The position numbers and the translations under genes are program-made. Below are positions 36,230 to 49,074 of a DNA stretch of 64,000 nucleotides, piece by piece. The notes under the pieces are model-generated. The model saw only the letters and a list, made by a program, of their open reading frames with translations. It did not search any database and was not told the origin of the DNA. The stretch covers positions 185,551,027 to 185,615,026 of the forward strand of contig CM069432.1 of NCBI GenBank assembly GCA_035610365.1. Direction: 5' to 3'. The stretch's first letter is position 1. Every line of letters starts with the position of its first letter. The DNA is from Aquatica leii (Eukaryota > Arthropoda > Insecta > Coleoptera > Lampyridae).

Positions 36230-36960
36230 TTTTAGCTACTAATAAGTAGTGACCGCTGTTAATTTTTAGACCTCTTCTAACTTATACGTCCGTTACTTCT
36301 TTCTTGAAACATGTATTAGTTAGTACATAATCTATAACTAATTTTTTTTTACCTTCCACCACTGTTGTAAACGTGTCAATATCTTTATGCTTAAAAAACA
36401 AGTTCATTATCAGCAAATCGTTTTGAATACAAAATTCTATTAATCTATTGCCATTATTATTTCTATGCTTTTCGCCTTATTTTCCTATAACACTCTCAGT
36501 GCTGTTTTTCTTTTTACCAACTCTGCAATTTAAGTGTCCTAATAGTAAGATCTTATAGATGACTTCATCTACCACACCTGTTAGTTTTTTGCTCTTTTTT
36601 TTCTCCTGTTTTATCTTCCTTCGGTCCATATGCTATTATAACGTTGGATTTATTTTGATTGTCTAATTGCATTATAATTTTTAATATTTTCGGCGAGATG
36701 TGATTCCATTTCTGTATGCTTCCTACCCATTGATTTTTTATTATACATCCCCACCCCTTATTTTGCTCTTGAATCTAAACTTACCCCGCTGCATACTAAT
36801 ACATGACCTTTTCGCGTTATTTCTCCATATTCTTTTTTCTTAGATTCGCTTATTGCTAAAATATCCAGATTTCACTCTTCGAATTCCTTTATTAACTTTT
36901 CTTGTTTTTCCTAACAGACCTCTTACGTTCCATGTAGCCACCCTTAATAGTCTACTTTCG
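36230..36960 (-). pseudogene. LINE apurinic-like endonuclease region, decayed
   Basis: On the minus strand short matches to an APE-type endonuclease appear in order: NLDILAISES and TRKGHVLVCSG, VGMYNKKSMGRKHTEMESH, VIIAYGPKED, then QNDLLIMNLFFKHKDIDTFT, KLVIDYVLTN and the terminal GHYLLVAKI (SDH-like box). This nuclease nicks target DNA for target-primed reverse transcription. Many stops are present. Confidence 0.5.
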
Positions 36961-37399
36961 TTTTTGTTTTATTTTTTATGTTTAGATTATTTTGCAAATT
37001 ATTCATGTCAAACTTAATTCTCCTATTTTCATTTTTATGTATGTTTGGTGTATTTGTGTTCCTTTTGCGTTCTTCATCTTTACTTATTTCTCCGTTTCCC
37101 ATATAGTTCTCTAATTGTACCATGCCTTGATTTTTTTCTTTTGATTTGGTTATGTGTCTTTCTTCAGTTGTTGTTCATTATAGTTCCTGTACTAACTCTT
37201 CTCTCTTCCTATTAATTCCTCTTCCGTTTCCGGTAAACGAATTTCCAGTTTTCTCTTTAACTTGTTTTATTAGCTATTAGCTATTTTTATCGTTGTATTT
37301 TCATTTGTCTTATTTCTTGCGAGTTTTTTGTAACTTTACTTTTTTCTTCATTTCATATGTATTTTACATATTTATTTCTAGCTTTTTGTAGTTCACTTT

Positions 37400-37907
37400 G
37401 ATACATTTCCTTTATTCTTTTCTTCCTTGACAATTTTTCTTATTATTGCTTGAGTTTTCTGCTCTTCGTAGGTGAGATCGCTGTCAGTATAAATATTTTT
37501 GTTTTTTAATTTGTACTTGTTTTTAATCACATCCATCTTTTTTTCAAAGTTTTTTAGTTTTGCTATTACCATCTTCGGTTCTTGTTTTCCTATCTTGTAA
37601 GCCGTTTCGACTTCAACTCTAGCCCCCGTTTTTTTTAATTAGCTTTGTTACCCATTCCTTTAAGTTTTCGTCGTGTGCCGTACTTGCTTTAATTATTATA
37701 TTGTTTTTCTTACTATTTTTTTCTTGCGTTTTTCTTCATTATTTGAATTTCTTGTTGTAGTTTATTTTTTACTATTTGCCACCCTTCGTCCCTCTTTTTT
37801 AATTCCTCACTGAGACCTTTTTTTTGTGACGTAACAATGTATACTTTTTTAAACTGCAACGTTTTCGCGCAGCATTTTTCAATTTTTATTAGATAAGCAT
37901 TTTTCAA
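37400..37907 (-). pseudogene. LINE ORF1 (coiled coil plus RRM-like), decayed
   Basis: The minus-strand frame 37907-37713 is Lys/Glu-rich and helical (KKGLSEELKKRDEGWQIVKN, KLQQEIQIMKKNARKK), as in the coiled coil of LINE ORF1 proteins. It is followed by an RRM-like block (NNIIIKAS, EPKMVIAKLKNFEKKMDVIK, NKNIYTDSDLTYEEQKTQAI). ORF1 proteins bind and chaperone the element RNA. A frameshift separates the two halves. Confidence 0.5.
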
Positions 37908-37910
37908 TGT

Positions 37911-39949
37911 GTTGAATTTAATAAGAGTTAAGTAAGAAATGACGTGACTTCTTCATTATTATTCCGACTGTTACTTTTTAGATAATTCTACCTTGAAAAA
38001 TTGTGATAAACTTAACAAGTCGATATAGAAATTCACACGTATAGGAATTATTACTTATTGAGCGATAGAAGTTACGCTTGCAAAGTGTACCTGCTGACGC
38101 CATTCTTTCTCCCTGCAAATTTTCTTATCTAAAAATGCGTCTAAAATTAAAAACAGTGTTATATATAATTGTAGCATGATCTGTGTGTAGATGATTGAAA
38201 TAGAGGTTCTTTCTGTCGAACATAATCACAAGACATCCGGTAGAATCACACTTGTAAACACATTTGTAATAAATATAAATAATCTGTCGAGTTTAATAAA
38301 AAAAAACTGCACATTCACAAAATATGTAGATATAAAAAAAAAGTATGTATTATTACTTAAATGAATAAATCGGTTAAATTTGATTGGTAAAAATTGATCT
38401 ATCATCTGATTAGTTTTGTTGCTCAAATAAAGAAGTAGAGTGCTTTCAAACTCTCAATAAAATCAACGTTTACGTACTTATAGATTTATTACAGTTTATG
38501 TAACCCGTTTTTAAATAATCATTGATTTTATATAAACATTGATTTCGCAATCTGTAAAGTATAAAAACATAATGATACTAACGATAATTTATCAAATATT
38601 ATAAATAAGATACTTAAAAAAATGACAAAAATAAACTCTAGGTATTACTGATACAATTTAAACTCTAAATCTTAGTATTATCGATTATTGTAACATACGA
38701 CTGTTAAAACTAAAAACATATTGAACGATATCATTATTTTAAACTACATAAATACGGAAATGTTTAGTAATCATTAATTTTGAAATTAAATCAAATACAA
38801 CTGAAATAAATATATAGAGAAGGTTTTGTTTCATGGCGTGATGTAATAATACCTAATATACGATTAAAGAAAATAATACACGCAAAAAAATCAATGAAAC
38901 ACAAAGTACAGCAAGAATACGGCCAAACTTGGAAGAACAGAATTTAAAAACAAAAAGTGTGGTGTACAAGCAGAACACAAAAAGCTTTATTTTTAAAGAC
39001 AAATTAAAACAATCAATACAAAACCAGAAAACACAAAATGCTATAAACGATAAAATTTTATAAACATCAATATAAAATAGTGAAATATATGTTTAAGAAT
39101 TTTGAAGTTAAATACTATATTCATTACACAAAACAACTCAAAAATGGTACAAAAATAATCGGTACTTAAAATAAATTATAAACGAAAACAAAGAATAACA
39201 TTTACAAAGCTATTACAACTTAATAATCAAATTAAATGAATATTTGTTATATTATACAATTTCAAACACATTAACAAAATCATAATTAACATATAAAAAC
39301 AGTAAATATATCTTATAAAACAGAAGCATTTCATAATTATATTTATTGCCTATAATTACAATCCAGGAAAGCTTTGTATTAAAAAAAAGTATCATTTTTT
39401 TGTGCAAGACAGATTGGTTTAATTAGCATTATTATTGCTCAAATAGAACCAACCATTTTTATTTTAAAAGAAAACGCAATTTCATGTTTAAAGACTTTCT
39501 AAAGTCGTTTGGGAATAAATTGCTTATTCACATTTAATTTATTTATTATACCCTAAATAATTACCAAGGGTGTTAAATAAGGATATAGTAGTATAATATT
39601 CCTCCACAGTAAAATTTTAAGTTTGATATCAACGTTGAATTGTCTTTCGTTTGTAAACCGCAGGTGATAATTAACTTAATTGAAAATTAATTATTATGAT
39701 TGCTTATTATGAGGTAAAACACTTGAAGTTTTATATCGTCGATCGCGGATTGAAAATTGATGAAAGCGTTTAAATCACCGCCATCAGTTTTTATGTACCT
39801 ATATTGTACTTGTATAAATCTATATGTGCGTAAATACCAACTTTAATAACTACGAAAGGATGAAAAGATTTCTATATGTCAGGACAGGATTGCAATAATA
39901 AGTATCATTCTGAGGGGTTGAAGCAAAAATCAGTACCACGGTGATGCGG
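37911..39949. other. AT-rich region upstream of the kekkon-like gene
   Basis: No coding that I can support. It may hold distal regulatory sequence of the gene at 40233, but no motif is convincing. Confidence 0.35.
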
Positions 39950-40232
39950 TGGTTACTTGTGAAGCAGTGCGCAACGGTTCGGCGCGGTAAGAAGGGCGCG
40001 AGGGCGCGGGCTTGCTATGTTGAAGGCGCTTTCGTTAGTTAGTGCGCGGACTTCAAAGAAGTTGTTTAAATGTTTTATACGGAAGAAGTTGGTCAGGGTC
40101 AAGTTTTAATTATTCTTTTTTAAATGAACGGAGTATTCGTTGATAAAATTGAGAATTAATTAAACAATGAAATATAGTGAAGGGATATTAAATTAACACT
40201 TCTTTTTTGTTAGTTCTTGTGTAAATTTTAAA
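39950..40232 (+). promoter_or_regulatory. Probable promoter and 5' UTR of the kekkon-like gene
   Basis: A GC- and CpG-richer island (about 39950-40040, with GGCGCGGTAAGAAGGGCGCG) stands out from the AT-rich background just upstream of the gene. GTTAGTTAGTGCG at about 40033-40046 could be an initiator. An in-frame TAA at 40194-40196 precedes the start codon, and the start context is AAAATGA. The transcription start is inferred, not seen. Confidence 0.45.
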
Positions 40233-42272
40233 ATGAAGCGCTCAATGTGTTATCGTAATGCGCCCGTTTTAATTTTAACTGCGCTTTTAATTCGATTTCA
40301 GTTGTGTTTCGCGACAAGTGGCACGTGTCCTACAATATGTTCGTGCAAGTGGAAAGGTGGAAAACAGACAGTCGAGTGTATGGACCGAGAATTAATAACT
40401 ATACCGGAAAGTGTAGATTCTGCAACTCAAGTGTTAAACATGTCCGGTAATAACTTACAAATATTATCGCGAGAAACTTTTTTAAGATCAGGACTACTTA
40501 ACCTTCAAAGGATTTTCTTGCGAAGTTGTCGTATTGGACAAATTGATGATTTAGCGTTTAAAGGCTTAACAAACCTCATTGAATTGGACTTGTCTTATAA
40601 TTTGCTGACGTCGATTCCTTCGGGAACGTTCCAGGATATCCCTTCTTTACGTGATTTAATTTTATCGCATAATCCTATACAAAAAATAGATAGCAAAGCT
40701 TTTAAAACCGTGCCGGGTCTTGTTAAATTGGACCTGTCGCATTGCGAATTACAAATGGTAGCACCAAAAGCCTTTGATGGAATCGAATTGCTTGAATTAA
40801 AATTAAACAGTAATCGTTTAACGGAGTTGAGACTTCAAACTGTTCAAACACTTAGTCGATTGCACGGAGTTGAGTTACAAGATAATCCCTGGCACTGCGA
40901 TTGTCGAATGCGTCCTGTAAAAGAGTGGCTAACGCAACACAACATTCCCATGATTATTGCACCCGTTTGTAGCGGTGGACCAGAAAGAGTAATTGACAAG
41001 ACATTTACTGAGTTACATATTGATGATTACGCTTGTAAGCCGGATTTGTTACCAGTAAGTAGATACATTGAAGCCAATACCGGAGATAATATTACTATTG
41101 TATGTAAAGCAAATGCAGTACCTGCAGCTCATATGAATTGGTATTGGAACGGTCGCCTGCTTGTTAATAATTCCGCTTTTAGTTCACACCAAAAAATTTT
41201 TATATTTGAAGATGGTAATTTTCAAAAACACAGTCATTTAGTGCTAACAAATGCGCAAGAAACCGATTCAAGTGAATTCTATTGTGTAGCTGAGAATCGT
41301 GCCGGTAACGCAGAAGCAAATTTTACGGTTCGTGTGTCTATGAGAGCTGCCGTTATGGTGACCCTCGGAAGCGGACAAATCGCAGGGCTTAGTGCTGCAC
41401 TTGTTATTTTGATATTATTTATTTTACTTGTGATCCTAGTGCTATTAGTGCGTATCAGAAGAATGCCATTTTCGGAAAGTAAAACACCCGGCCAAATTGA
41501 AGTAGTGACAGTTGTTAACGGATCGGGTATCCCCAACGGTAAATCAGCAACATCACCAACCACCTCAAATAATGACTCGCCATCACGAACTGAACGTAAA
41601 ATACCTAATAATTTAAATTTTTGCAATCCTGTGCAAAAACCTCCACGTCTTAATGATATTTCCTATAGCACAAGCTATTACAATGGCAACGGAAGTGTCA
41701 TTAATCCTGGTTCTTGTTTTGTATCTCCTTCATCCGGATCTGGAAATAATCCAGATTTAATAAACGATACAAAAATTCTAGAAGGCGGTGAAGCAGGACC
41801 AGTTGTTTCTGAAGATATGTACGGTGTAGAATCTTTAGAACGTCCTGGAAGTGGTGAATACAGTAGAAACGTGGATTCGTTATATCCATCCGGTTTATGG
41901 GAACACAGCGATTCTGAGACTTATTCTAGGTTAATGAATACAAATAATCCCGGCTTCCATTATGACGACAAAACTCCAATTATAGGGGATGGTTTGAGTG
42001 TTGGCGAGTCCGAAGAAGATTTAGATTATCGTACTCGAGCGACAGGGTATCCTTCTGATTATGGATTACCTATTGTTGAACCTAAAACGGAAACTGTTGT
42101 TGCTACATCGACAACTCAAATCACCCTTCCCACAAATGCAAAGACATTAAGGGTGTGGCAAAAAGGGGGAGTTCCCGTACTACCACCAGTTACCGCCTTA
42201 AAAAGAGCGCTAACTCACAACCGAAACTCACCAGATGAAGGATATCAGGAAGGCTGTGGTACTGATGTTTAA
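40233..42272 (+). CDS. kek: Kekkon-family LRR-Ig transmembrane protein
   Basis: The gene encodes an intact 679-residue single-pass cell-surface protein. In order it has a signal peptide (about 1-29), an LRR N-cap with the cysteine cluster CPTICSC plus Cys49 (31-50), six to seven leucine-rich repeats (about 62-215), an LRR C-cap starting NPWHCDC (218-268), one Ig domain (about 270-367, Cys291 and Cys351 with the DSSEFYCVAENRAG strand), a membrane segment (about 383-406), and a long Ser/Pro/Asn-rich tail. The C-terminus GYQEGCGTDV looks like a PDZ-binding end, as in several kekkon proteins. Kekkon proteins are insect receptors expressed largely in neural tissue. Individual members modulate EGFR, BMP or neurotrophin-like signalling. 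Tail and end point to the kek5/kek6 side of the family, but I cannot assign the member. The coding region is one exon. The start is the first ATG after an in-frame stop. Confidence 0.93.
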   Translation: MKRSMCYRNAPVLILTALLIRFQLCFATSGTCPTICSCKWKGGKQTVECMDRELITIPESVDSATQVLNMSGNNLQILSRETFLRSGLLNLQRIFLRSCRIGQIDDLAFKGLTNLIELDLSYNLLTSIPSGTFQDIPSLRDLILSHNPIQKIDSKAFKTVPGLVKLDLSHCELQMVAPKAFDGIELLELKLNSNRLTELRLQTVQTLSRLHGVELQDNPWHCDCRMRPVKEWLTQHNIPMIIAPVCSGGPERVIDKTFTELHIDDYACKPDLLPVSRYIEANTGDNITIVCKANAVPAAHMNWYWNGRLLVNNSAFSSHQKIFIFEDGNFQKHSHLVLTNAQETDSSEFYCVAENRAGNAEANFTVRVSMRAAVMVTLGSGQIAGLSAALVILILFILLVILVLLVRIRRMPFSESKTPGQIEVVTVVNGSGIPNGKSATSPTTSNNDSPSRTERKIPNNLNFCNPVQKPPRLNDISYSTSYYNGNGSVINPGSCFVSPSSGSGNNPDLINDTKILEGGEAGPVVSEDMYGVESLERPGSGEYSRNVDSLYPSGLWEHSDSETYSRLMNTNNPGFHYDDKTPIIGDGLSVGESEEDLDYRTRATGYPSDYGLPIVEPKTETVVATSTTQITLPTNAKTLRVWQKGGVPVLPPVTALKRALTHNRNSPDEGYQEGCGTDV

Positions 42273-43190
42273 AATGTCTTCAAAATGCTTTAATACCAAA
42301 GACTAAATTGTTCCTAGGCGTCTTAAAATAAGTGAAAGTTTAAAGTTCGTACGTTTGCTCAAAACCAACAATGAGACATTCATTGTGTTCAGTGCTGTGA
42401 GATTTAACAAAAGCAACAAGCAGTTACGCTATTAGATGTAAAAATTATAATAAATTATGTGATATTGGAGCTTCATAATCCGGTAATGGAGTTCCCGGCG
42501 AACAACGGACCTGTATATAACTTTCTTGTATATACATTAGATAAAGTAGATTAAGCGTCTAATACATGCGGAGAGGTATACATACTGTCGGAAGACTGAG
42601 AAAGAGCATATAATAATATTTGTAAGTTTAAAAAAGTTAAGTTAATTGCATGAAAGGTCGTTATTTTCGGTATCTCACTTATCATTCCCTCTGTACTGCT
42701 GTTACTAACATTTATTTTTAACTCGTAAATGTGATCGTTAAACGAATGTTACACGTAATTCCCTCCTGTAGGTGCTATTTATTGACAGTAAAATGAGTTC
42801 ATTTGGATCTATTGCAGTTAGTTTTTTGTATGTCGCGTCAATTTGCGCTTGTACAGTCAATGTCCTAACGACGTGCGTTTATATTTTATGATAGTATTAT
42901 TTATTCGCAACACTTATTTTTTAAAATAATGTTTTAAACTTTCAGATCAGAAGTAATTCGTTTTTTGACAGAAATAAATACGGCTTTGCTTTATAAATTT
43001 CTAAATCCGATTAAATTTTTTAAAGATGAAAAAATAAACCTCGTCGTTGGGACGTTAAACTTAATATTTTTTCATTATAGAAAATTGTTAAATTGGTATT
43101 TAAAAAATCATATTTATGATCAGGTCTGTTGATAATTAAAATGTTTGTGTATATGTAAATTTTCAAAAAAAAAAAACAAAAAACAATAAA
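42273..43190 (+). other. Probable 3' UTR of the kekkon-like gene
   Basis: No coding. AATAAA signals occur at 42973-42978, 43033-43038 and 43185-43190. Any of these could end the transcript. Confidence 0.35.
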
Positions 43191-46100
43191 CTAACACAAT
43201 TATTTATTTTTATATTTATTAGAGTTATGTGTAGATATTTGTACGTACTTAAAGGCCAGACTGTACATAGGTAATAAGTAGAATTATGTCAAGAAACTAA
43301 TCGTCCTGTATTACAGCGCAGTTTAAATGTGAAATATCCATAACATGTCTGTGTATAAAATATAACATAATAATTATTAATACTAATTCAGTATTCTTAA
43401 TGTTACCATGGTTTACATGTAATGGTGCGAACTTTTTATTAAACTCAAAACGTAAGTTGATACAATGAGGTTTTATTTTACGTCGCTAAAGTCCTATTAA
43501 ACCTAATAAAATATTTTTCCCTCTTCTTTATTGTACTAAAATTACCAAAATTTTCAGAAGAAAATGATAAGAAGTTCAACTTCTTTAGTTGACGCTTACA
43601 CAAAGGAGCTTGATAATGCTAATCGCCCCTCAGGTAAAACCTAAATTATCCTGCTTTACACTTAGACATTATCATCTGCATGACAAACTAATATACTTCA
43701 GCGCGGTTTCGGGTTAACCCCTACAGTAAAATATAAAAATGTTAACTTTAAAAATCTAGTGCAGTGGTTTCTTTTAGTAACCATTACAGTCTCGGCGATG
43801 GAACTTAGGTTTTATAGCCTACAAGTGATATTGGAAGATTATTATTGTCTATAAACGTAGTACGCCTGCATTGAATTTTCTATATCATATAACAAAAACA
43901 TTTTCTTAAAATTTCGCGTCATTGTTTCTATTTATAACTTGTGTCAGAACTATAATTAAAATACTAAAATAATTCTTCATACAGGTAAACGCTATAAATT
44001 TCTCTACTACATAAGTAAAATTTAAAAAGAGCACGGAAAAAGATTTTTAACATCTGAATGAAAGCGTTTCCAAAAATGTTTATTACATTAAATAATAACA
44101 ATAATAATTAAGTTTCATACAAAAAAAATTGTAAACAATTCATGCACAAACCAATAGTGGTTAACATTTCAGTGCCCTATTCTAACGGAAGACCACATTT
44201 TTGTTTAAAAACTCAATTTTACCTAAAAATAAACTTGATTTTTAAGCTGAATTATAGTTTTACAATTTATTTAGGATATTAAGTTGGTTCTTAATAATTC
44301 AACACTAACATACATAGCATGATCCAAATTGGTAAATTTTTAATTTTACATTTTATGTAACTACAAAAGTAAAAAAAACAATAATTTCTGTACAATTATA
44401 CATAATTTTTGTACAATTTAAATAATAAATAGTAATTAAAAAATATTTTTTTAAATACACTAAATTTTTCAAAAATTAATAAAGTACAATTTAAGAAAAT
44501 TTTAGTTTTTCCTTAATTATTTTTTTTATAACAGTCATGTTTAAATGCAATTAAAATAATATTTCTATTACTGTTTTTTAAATTATTTGATTGTAAATTC
44601 AAAAAACAATTTTATAACCAAAAATTGAGTTTTATTTGATTTATAGATTAAAACACTTTTAGAATTCAAAACTGATTCAAATAAAGATTATATAATTTAT
44701 TTCTTAGATTATTTACATAAGTTCTACAATTACTTATGGATGTGTTCACTTTATACTTAGTTGCCATTTTTTATTACCTAGATTAAAAAAAAATTAGATT
44801 TGTAGAAATTTGGTTTTATTGTAATTTAGAAAATTTAAACTTTAGAATGCTATTGAGCAAATTAATCCTTAGTTGTTCATTCTACCGGCGAAACCTGCTA
44901 ACTACTATTTAGCACCGATTATTTTTAATATAGCGCATGAACACCTAATGAACTACATACTAATAATGTTTTTTATTTGCATTTCATTTTATAAGTAATT
45001 GATCAATTAATATTTTAAAAAAATCATATTAGTATCTTTAAACATAGTTTTATAGTAAATTTGTTATTCAAAAACTATTTTACTAGAATCAGCGTAATAT
45101 TCTTAGTAATCTATATATTCTGTATGATATAAAGCGTATCTCTTATATTATAAACTTTTTCTTTCATGCTCTAATAATAGTAAATAAATAAAAGTTTGTT
45201 TAAAATCATGTTAAATAAAAAATATTTAATGTATGATAAGTAATAACTTGCAAAACTAAAAACATTTAATTAAATTAAATAAGATTAATTTATGTAAATT
45301 AAGTTTTTATTATGAAAAGTTAGTAAACAAATTCACTAGTTTTCATTTTTTTACGGACTATTATAACTATGTTTCTTAGTTTTGTTACAGTGCTGCACAG
45401 ATTATAAACTAGTTGAAGTCTTAACAGTTAAAACTGCTGATATTTACCTTTCTTTACGTTTTAATAAATTTTAATCAATTCATTTTAACACGATTCTATT
45501 CTCACTTAGTTATTTATTGTTTAAAACAAAATAATATATTTGCTTCATTTTGATTTATTTTGTAAAACTATCTTACTCATCCTACTCACATTTTTGCGGA
45601 TCACGTTTAATTATTGAATTGATTTATTTCGTTGCTTGTATAACAATTTCCGGTCATAAAGATAATGTATACATAGGTATTACATTAGCATTCGATACTA
45701 AAGTTGCCTTAATTGAAAGTATTTCCTGTAGTCTGTTCCCATATATTAATTATAAACTACGCAAATTTAAACTTTTGACAGCTACTATAATTATTTACCG
45801 TTAGAAAACTAATAAAATGTACAAAGTAAAAACATAGTATATAATCAATAAGCATTAATATTATTATAATCTGTTTTTCCTAAAAGAAAATTTATTGCTG
45901 GACAGAATTGTTTTCTTTATGAATGTTAGCTCGTAAAACGATATTTATAAACATTTTTTAAATATGTTGAAAGAAAACAGACATTATCGATTTTCTACAT
46001 TTTACTTTATTTCTTTTTTTCGTGCATTATTTTATATATGAATAATATTTTCATTTACCTAAAACGTTATTTACGTAGAAATCATTAATGTTATTATACG

Positions 46101-46629
46101 CGGAGCCGTATAATTTCACCTATTTCCTTACTTTTGATGAACATTTAAAATAATCTTTACATTTATAATGTGCTTTAATTTATTGTTTGTTAAAAGCAGA
46201 TTTACACGTAATAAAAAGTACTCGAAGCGTTTCCTACGATGGAAATATAAATGATATTGAACAATTGTATTAAAAGGAAATAAAAAGAATGTAAAGTTGG
46301 TTTTTATTCGAACGTTTTTTTTTATTTGCATATGTAATTGTATCTTTTAAGTGTAAATAAAACTGGTGACATAAAAACAGAAATTTCAATTTAAATTTAT
46401 ATCAACGACTGCTGCAATTAGAGAAAAAAATTATGATACTAAAATAATTTTCAATATTTCAATTTTTAGGTTTTGTATACATTAAATACAATTTTTGTTT
46501 TGTATGTTTACTTGTTAATTATTTATACTTGTTTAACCAAAATCATTTTGGTGCTTATTTATATATGTGCAAATTATAATTAAGCAATTGTTCTTTTTAA
46601 TTAACATTTTTCTTATTAAAAGACTAATT
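43191..46629. other. AT-rich spacer
   Basis: No supported gene. An 84-codon open frame at 45550-45804 (+) has no recognisable domain and is most likely chance. Confidence 0.35.
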
Positions 46630-47020
46630 CAATTGTACTAAGATAAGAATGTCTTCCGGGTTTGGACCGTGTCATTGTTGCAAACGTTTCGCCCACTTTC
46701 GTAAGGGGCTTTATCAGGGCGTGAGATAAATCGCAAAACTCAAACAAGCAACCGAAAACTAACTAAGAGCTTTTCAAACGTTAGGTTATCCATTTGTGAA
46801 ACAAGCCATAATCTAATCTCTGAAAAGGTAAGAAAGAAAACGATAACTTGAAGAATCAAACGAAAATCTAACAAAGAACCACTACCGAGTTAGTTAATCA
46901 ACTTGTGAACCAAGCCAGATTCTAAACTCCGCAGAAGTGACTTAAGAAATAGTCTCCGTATATAAAGGAAAAGGGTCGTTACGGGTGGTTAAGCTCGACT
47001 CTGATTGAGTTACGACTAAC
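46630..47020 (-). repeat. Left inverted flank of the Penelope-like element
   Basis: Reverse complement of the right flank, with small differences. Shared landmarks include CGGGTTTGGACCGTGTCATT, the GCCCACTTTCGTAAGGGGC block and the AAGCTCGACTCTGATTG inner end. On the minus strand it contains CTGATAAAGCCC...GGGCGAAAC (46717-46686), a hammerhead-like block. Confidence 0.85.
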
Positions 47021-47109
47021 CACTGAAAGTCAGCTCAAAAAGTTTCAATTATTCCAAGAATCGTAAAGTTTCATCCACTACTAACTCCTTAAAGACAATT
47101 GTCAATTTA

Positions 47110-49074
47110 TCTAGTTTGGTCCTCACCTCAGAACATGAATCGGTGCTCTCTAAGGGTTTGAATTTTGCGGTTGCTCCCAAACGTATTCCAAAAAAAGTAA
47201 TTTTATGTGCTGTTGAGTCTTCTATAAGACATCTTCCTTGCCATATCTCAGATCCCATTCATATTAACACTGGCAAAATCCTTAAATCATCTAAAATTCC
47301 TAAATCCAACATTTCTAAGTCGGGGAAGAGTCAGCTCTAAAAAGTTTTGGTAAAAAACCCTAATATTATTGTTCTTCCAGCCGACAAAGGCAACGCTACT
47401 GTAGTTTTGAACCAAATTGATTATGTTACGAAAATCAATTCTATTTTGTCTGAGGAAACTTACGCTCTTCTAACTCACAACCCCACTTCGAGGATTGAAC
47501 GTGAGGTCAGCCAAATCATCAAATCTTCCAATCTACCTCCTAAAATTAAACGTCGACTTACCTCATCAGAACCACCTCGTCTATACGGACTTCCCAAAAT
47601 TCACAAACAAGGTATTCCTTTTCGACCTATCATCAGTACTTTCCAATCTCCTACCTACAAGCTAGCCAAGTTCTTGTCCAACATTCTTTGCGAGTTTACA
47701 GGTAAAACCTCTTACATACTCAACTCTCAGCATTTTATTCAACATCTAGAAACTATAAAACTTGAACCACAAGATCTTCTCGTGAGCTTTGATGTTACTT
47801 CACTTTTTACTAACGTCGCTATTAAAAATTCGCTTATTATCATCAACAGATTTTGTCTCAACATGGCAAGGACTTGAGTTTGGTTTCTCCTTTGATAAGT
47901 GTCTATCCTCTACTTACTTCCAATTTGACAACAAGTTTTACAAACAGGTTTTTGGTGCTGTTATAAGTTCTCCTCTATCGCTTGTTGTAGCTAACATTTT
48001 TATGGAATCCTTTGAAACGGTTGCTTTGGAGTCATCAATATTAAAACCTAAAGTGTGGTTTAGGTATGTGACGACACGTTTATTGTTTGGTCTCATGGTC
48101 ATCTTGAATTGTCTAAGTTTCTTGATGATCTTAACAATCAACACTTAGATATCAACTTTACTATGGAAATCGAAAGTAATAGTTCTCTTCCATTTCTTGA
48201 CGTTCTTGTGACTCATAAGCCCGACGGACTTCTGCGCCATTCTGTTTATCGCAATCCCACCCATACGGACAGATACCTTCATGCTTCGTTTTATCATCAT
48301 CCTGCACAGAAACGTTCTGTTATTGAATCTTAGGTTCATCGTGCCTTTTCTATTTGCCAACCTGAAAATCTAGACTTGGAACTCCATCATCTTACTAAAA
48401 CCTTAGTGAGCAATGGTTATGTAAAGCGAGATATTCATAGAGTTATTAATCGTCGTCTACATCCACGTACTCGATTAGCTAAGGACATTTCTACTCCCAA
48501 ATCCAACCCGAAATTGGCCTTTTTACCCTACATTTACAAGGTTACAGATCAAATAGGCAAACTTTTTCGTAAGAATGGTATTAAACCAATATTCAAATCG
48601 ATAGGCAAAATCTCTCAGATTCTTCCTTCTCCCAAAGACAAATTTCCTATACTTTCATCTCAAGCTGTGTACCAAATTCCGTGTTCATGTGGTTTAGTCT
48701 ACATTGGTGAAACCGGTCGTTCCGTCATTACTGGCATTTCAGAACATGATCGTTGTATAAGGAACAGGTATATTTCCAAGTCTGCGGTTGCCGAACATTA
48801 TTTTACTACAGGTCACAAGATAGATTTTAATAATGTTTCGTTGATTGCCAAATCTCCATTCTTTTTCAACAGGAAATTCCGAGAAAGCATAGAAATCAAT
48901 ACACACCCCAATAACTTCAACCGCGATCATGATTTTGAGCTATCCCCTCTTTGGTTCGCGGTCATTATTTATTTATCGAAAACACGCCCCTTATCAACCG
49001 TAAGCCAATCAGAGTCGAGCTTAACGATCCGTGACGACCCTTTTCCTTTATATACAGAGACTCTTTCTTCTTAA
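47110..49074 (+). pseudogene. Penelope RT and GIY-YIG endonuclease, lightly mutated
   Basis: The N-terminal part (47116-47340) leads into RT motifs: IIVLPADKGNATVVL, RLYGLPKIHK and PFRPIIST, LLVSFDVTSLFTNV (motif A) and GAVISSPLSLVVANIFM. The catalytic region reads RYVTTRLLF because one base is missing from the YVDD codons near 48063-48075 (the copy at 10634-12310 keeps it). The frame then resumes at 48109 with SLPFLDVLVT, is cut by a TAG at 48331-48333 where the other copy has a sense codon, and continues (48376-49074) into the GIY-YIG nuclease CGLVYIGETGRS (48688-48723), KSAVAEHYFTTGH and the ESIEI helix. The enzyme reverse-transcribes and nicks target DNA. This copy is inactive by only a few changes. 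Confidence 0.85.

Larger units (their letters stand above)
34010..37910 (-). mobile_element. LINE with RRM-type ORF1 and EN-RT ORF2, decayed
   Basis: Read on the minus strand, ORF1 (37907 to about 37400) comes first, then an endonuclease (about 36960-36230), the RT approach (35879-35634), RT fingers and palm (35624-35373), and after an inserted piggyBac derivative the catalytic FADD and C-terminal region (34812-34010). It is nearly complete in layout but broken throughout by stops and frameshifts. Its coding strand is purine-rich, like the LINE at 58349-62787. ORF1 blocks such as DLTYEEQKTQAIIRKIVKEE correspond to the same part of that element, so the two belong to related families. Confidence 0.75.

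Noticed and set aside
41279-41889. Minus-strand open frames within the kekkon-like gene
   Set aside because: Antisense to an intact, domain-complete coding region, with no family features.
45550-45804. 84-codon plus-strand open frame
   Set aside because: No domain, no splice or promoter context. Probable chance in AT-rich DNA.
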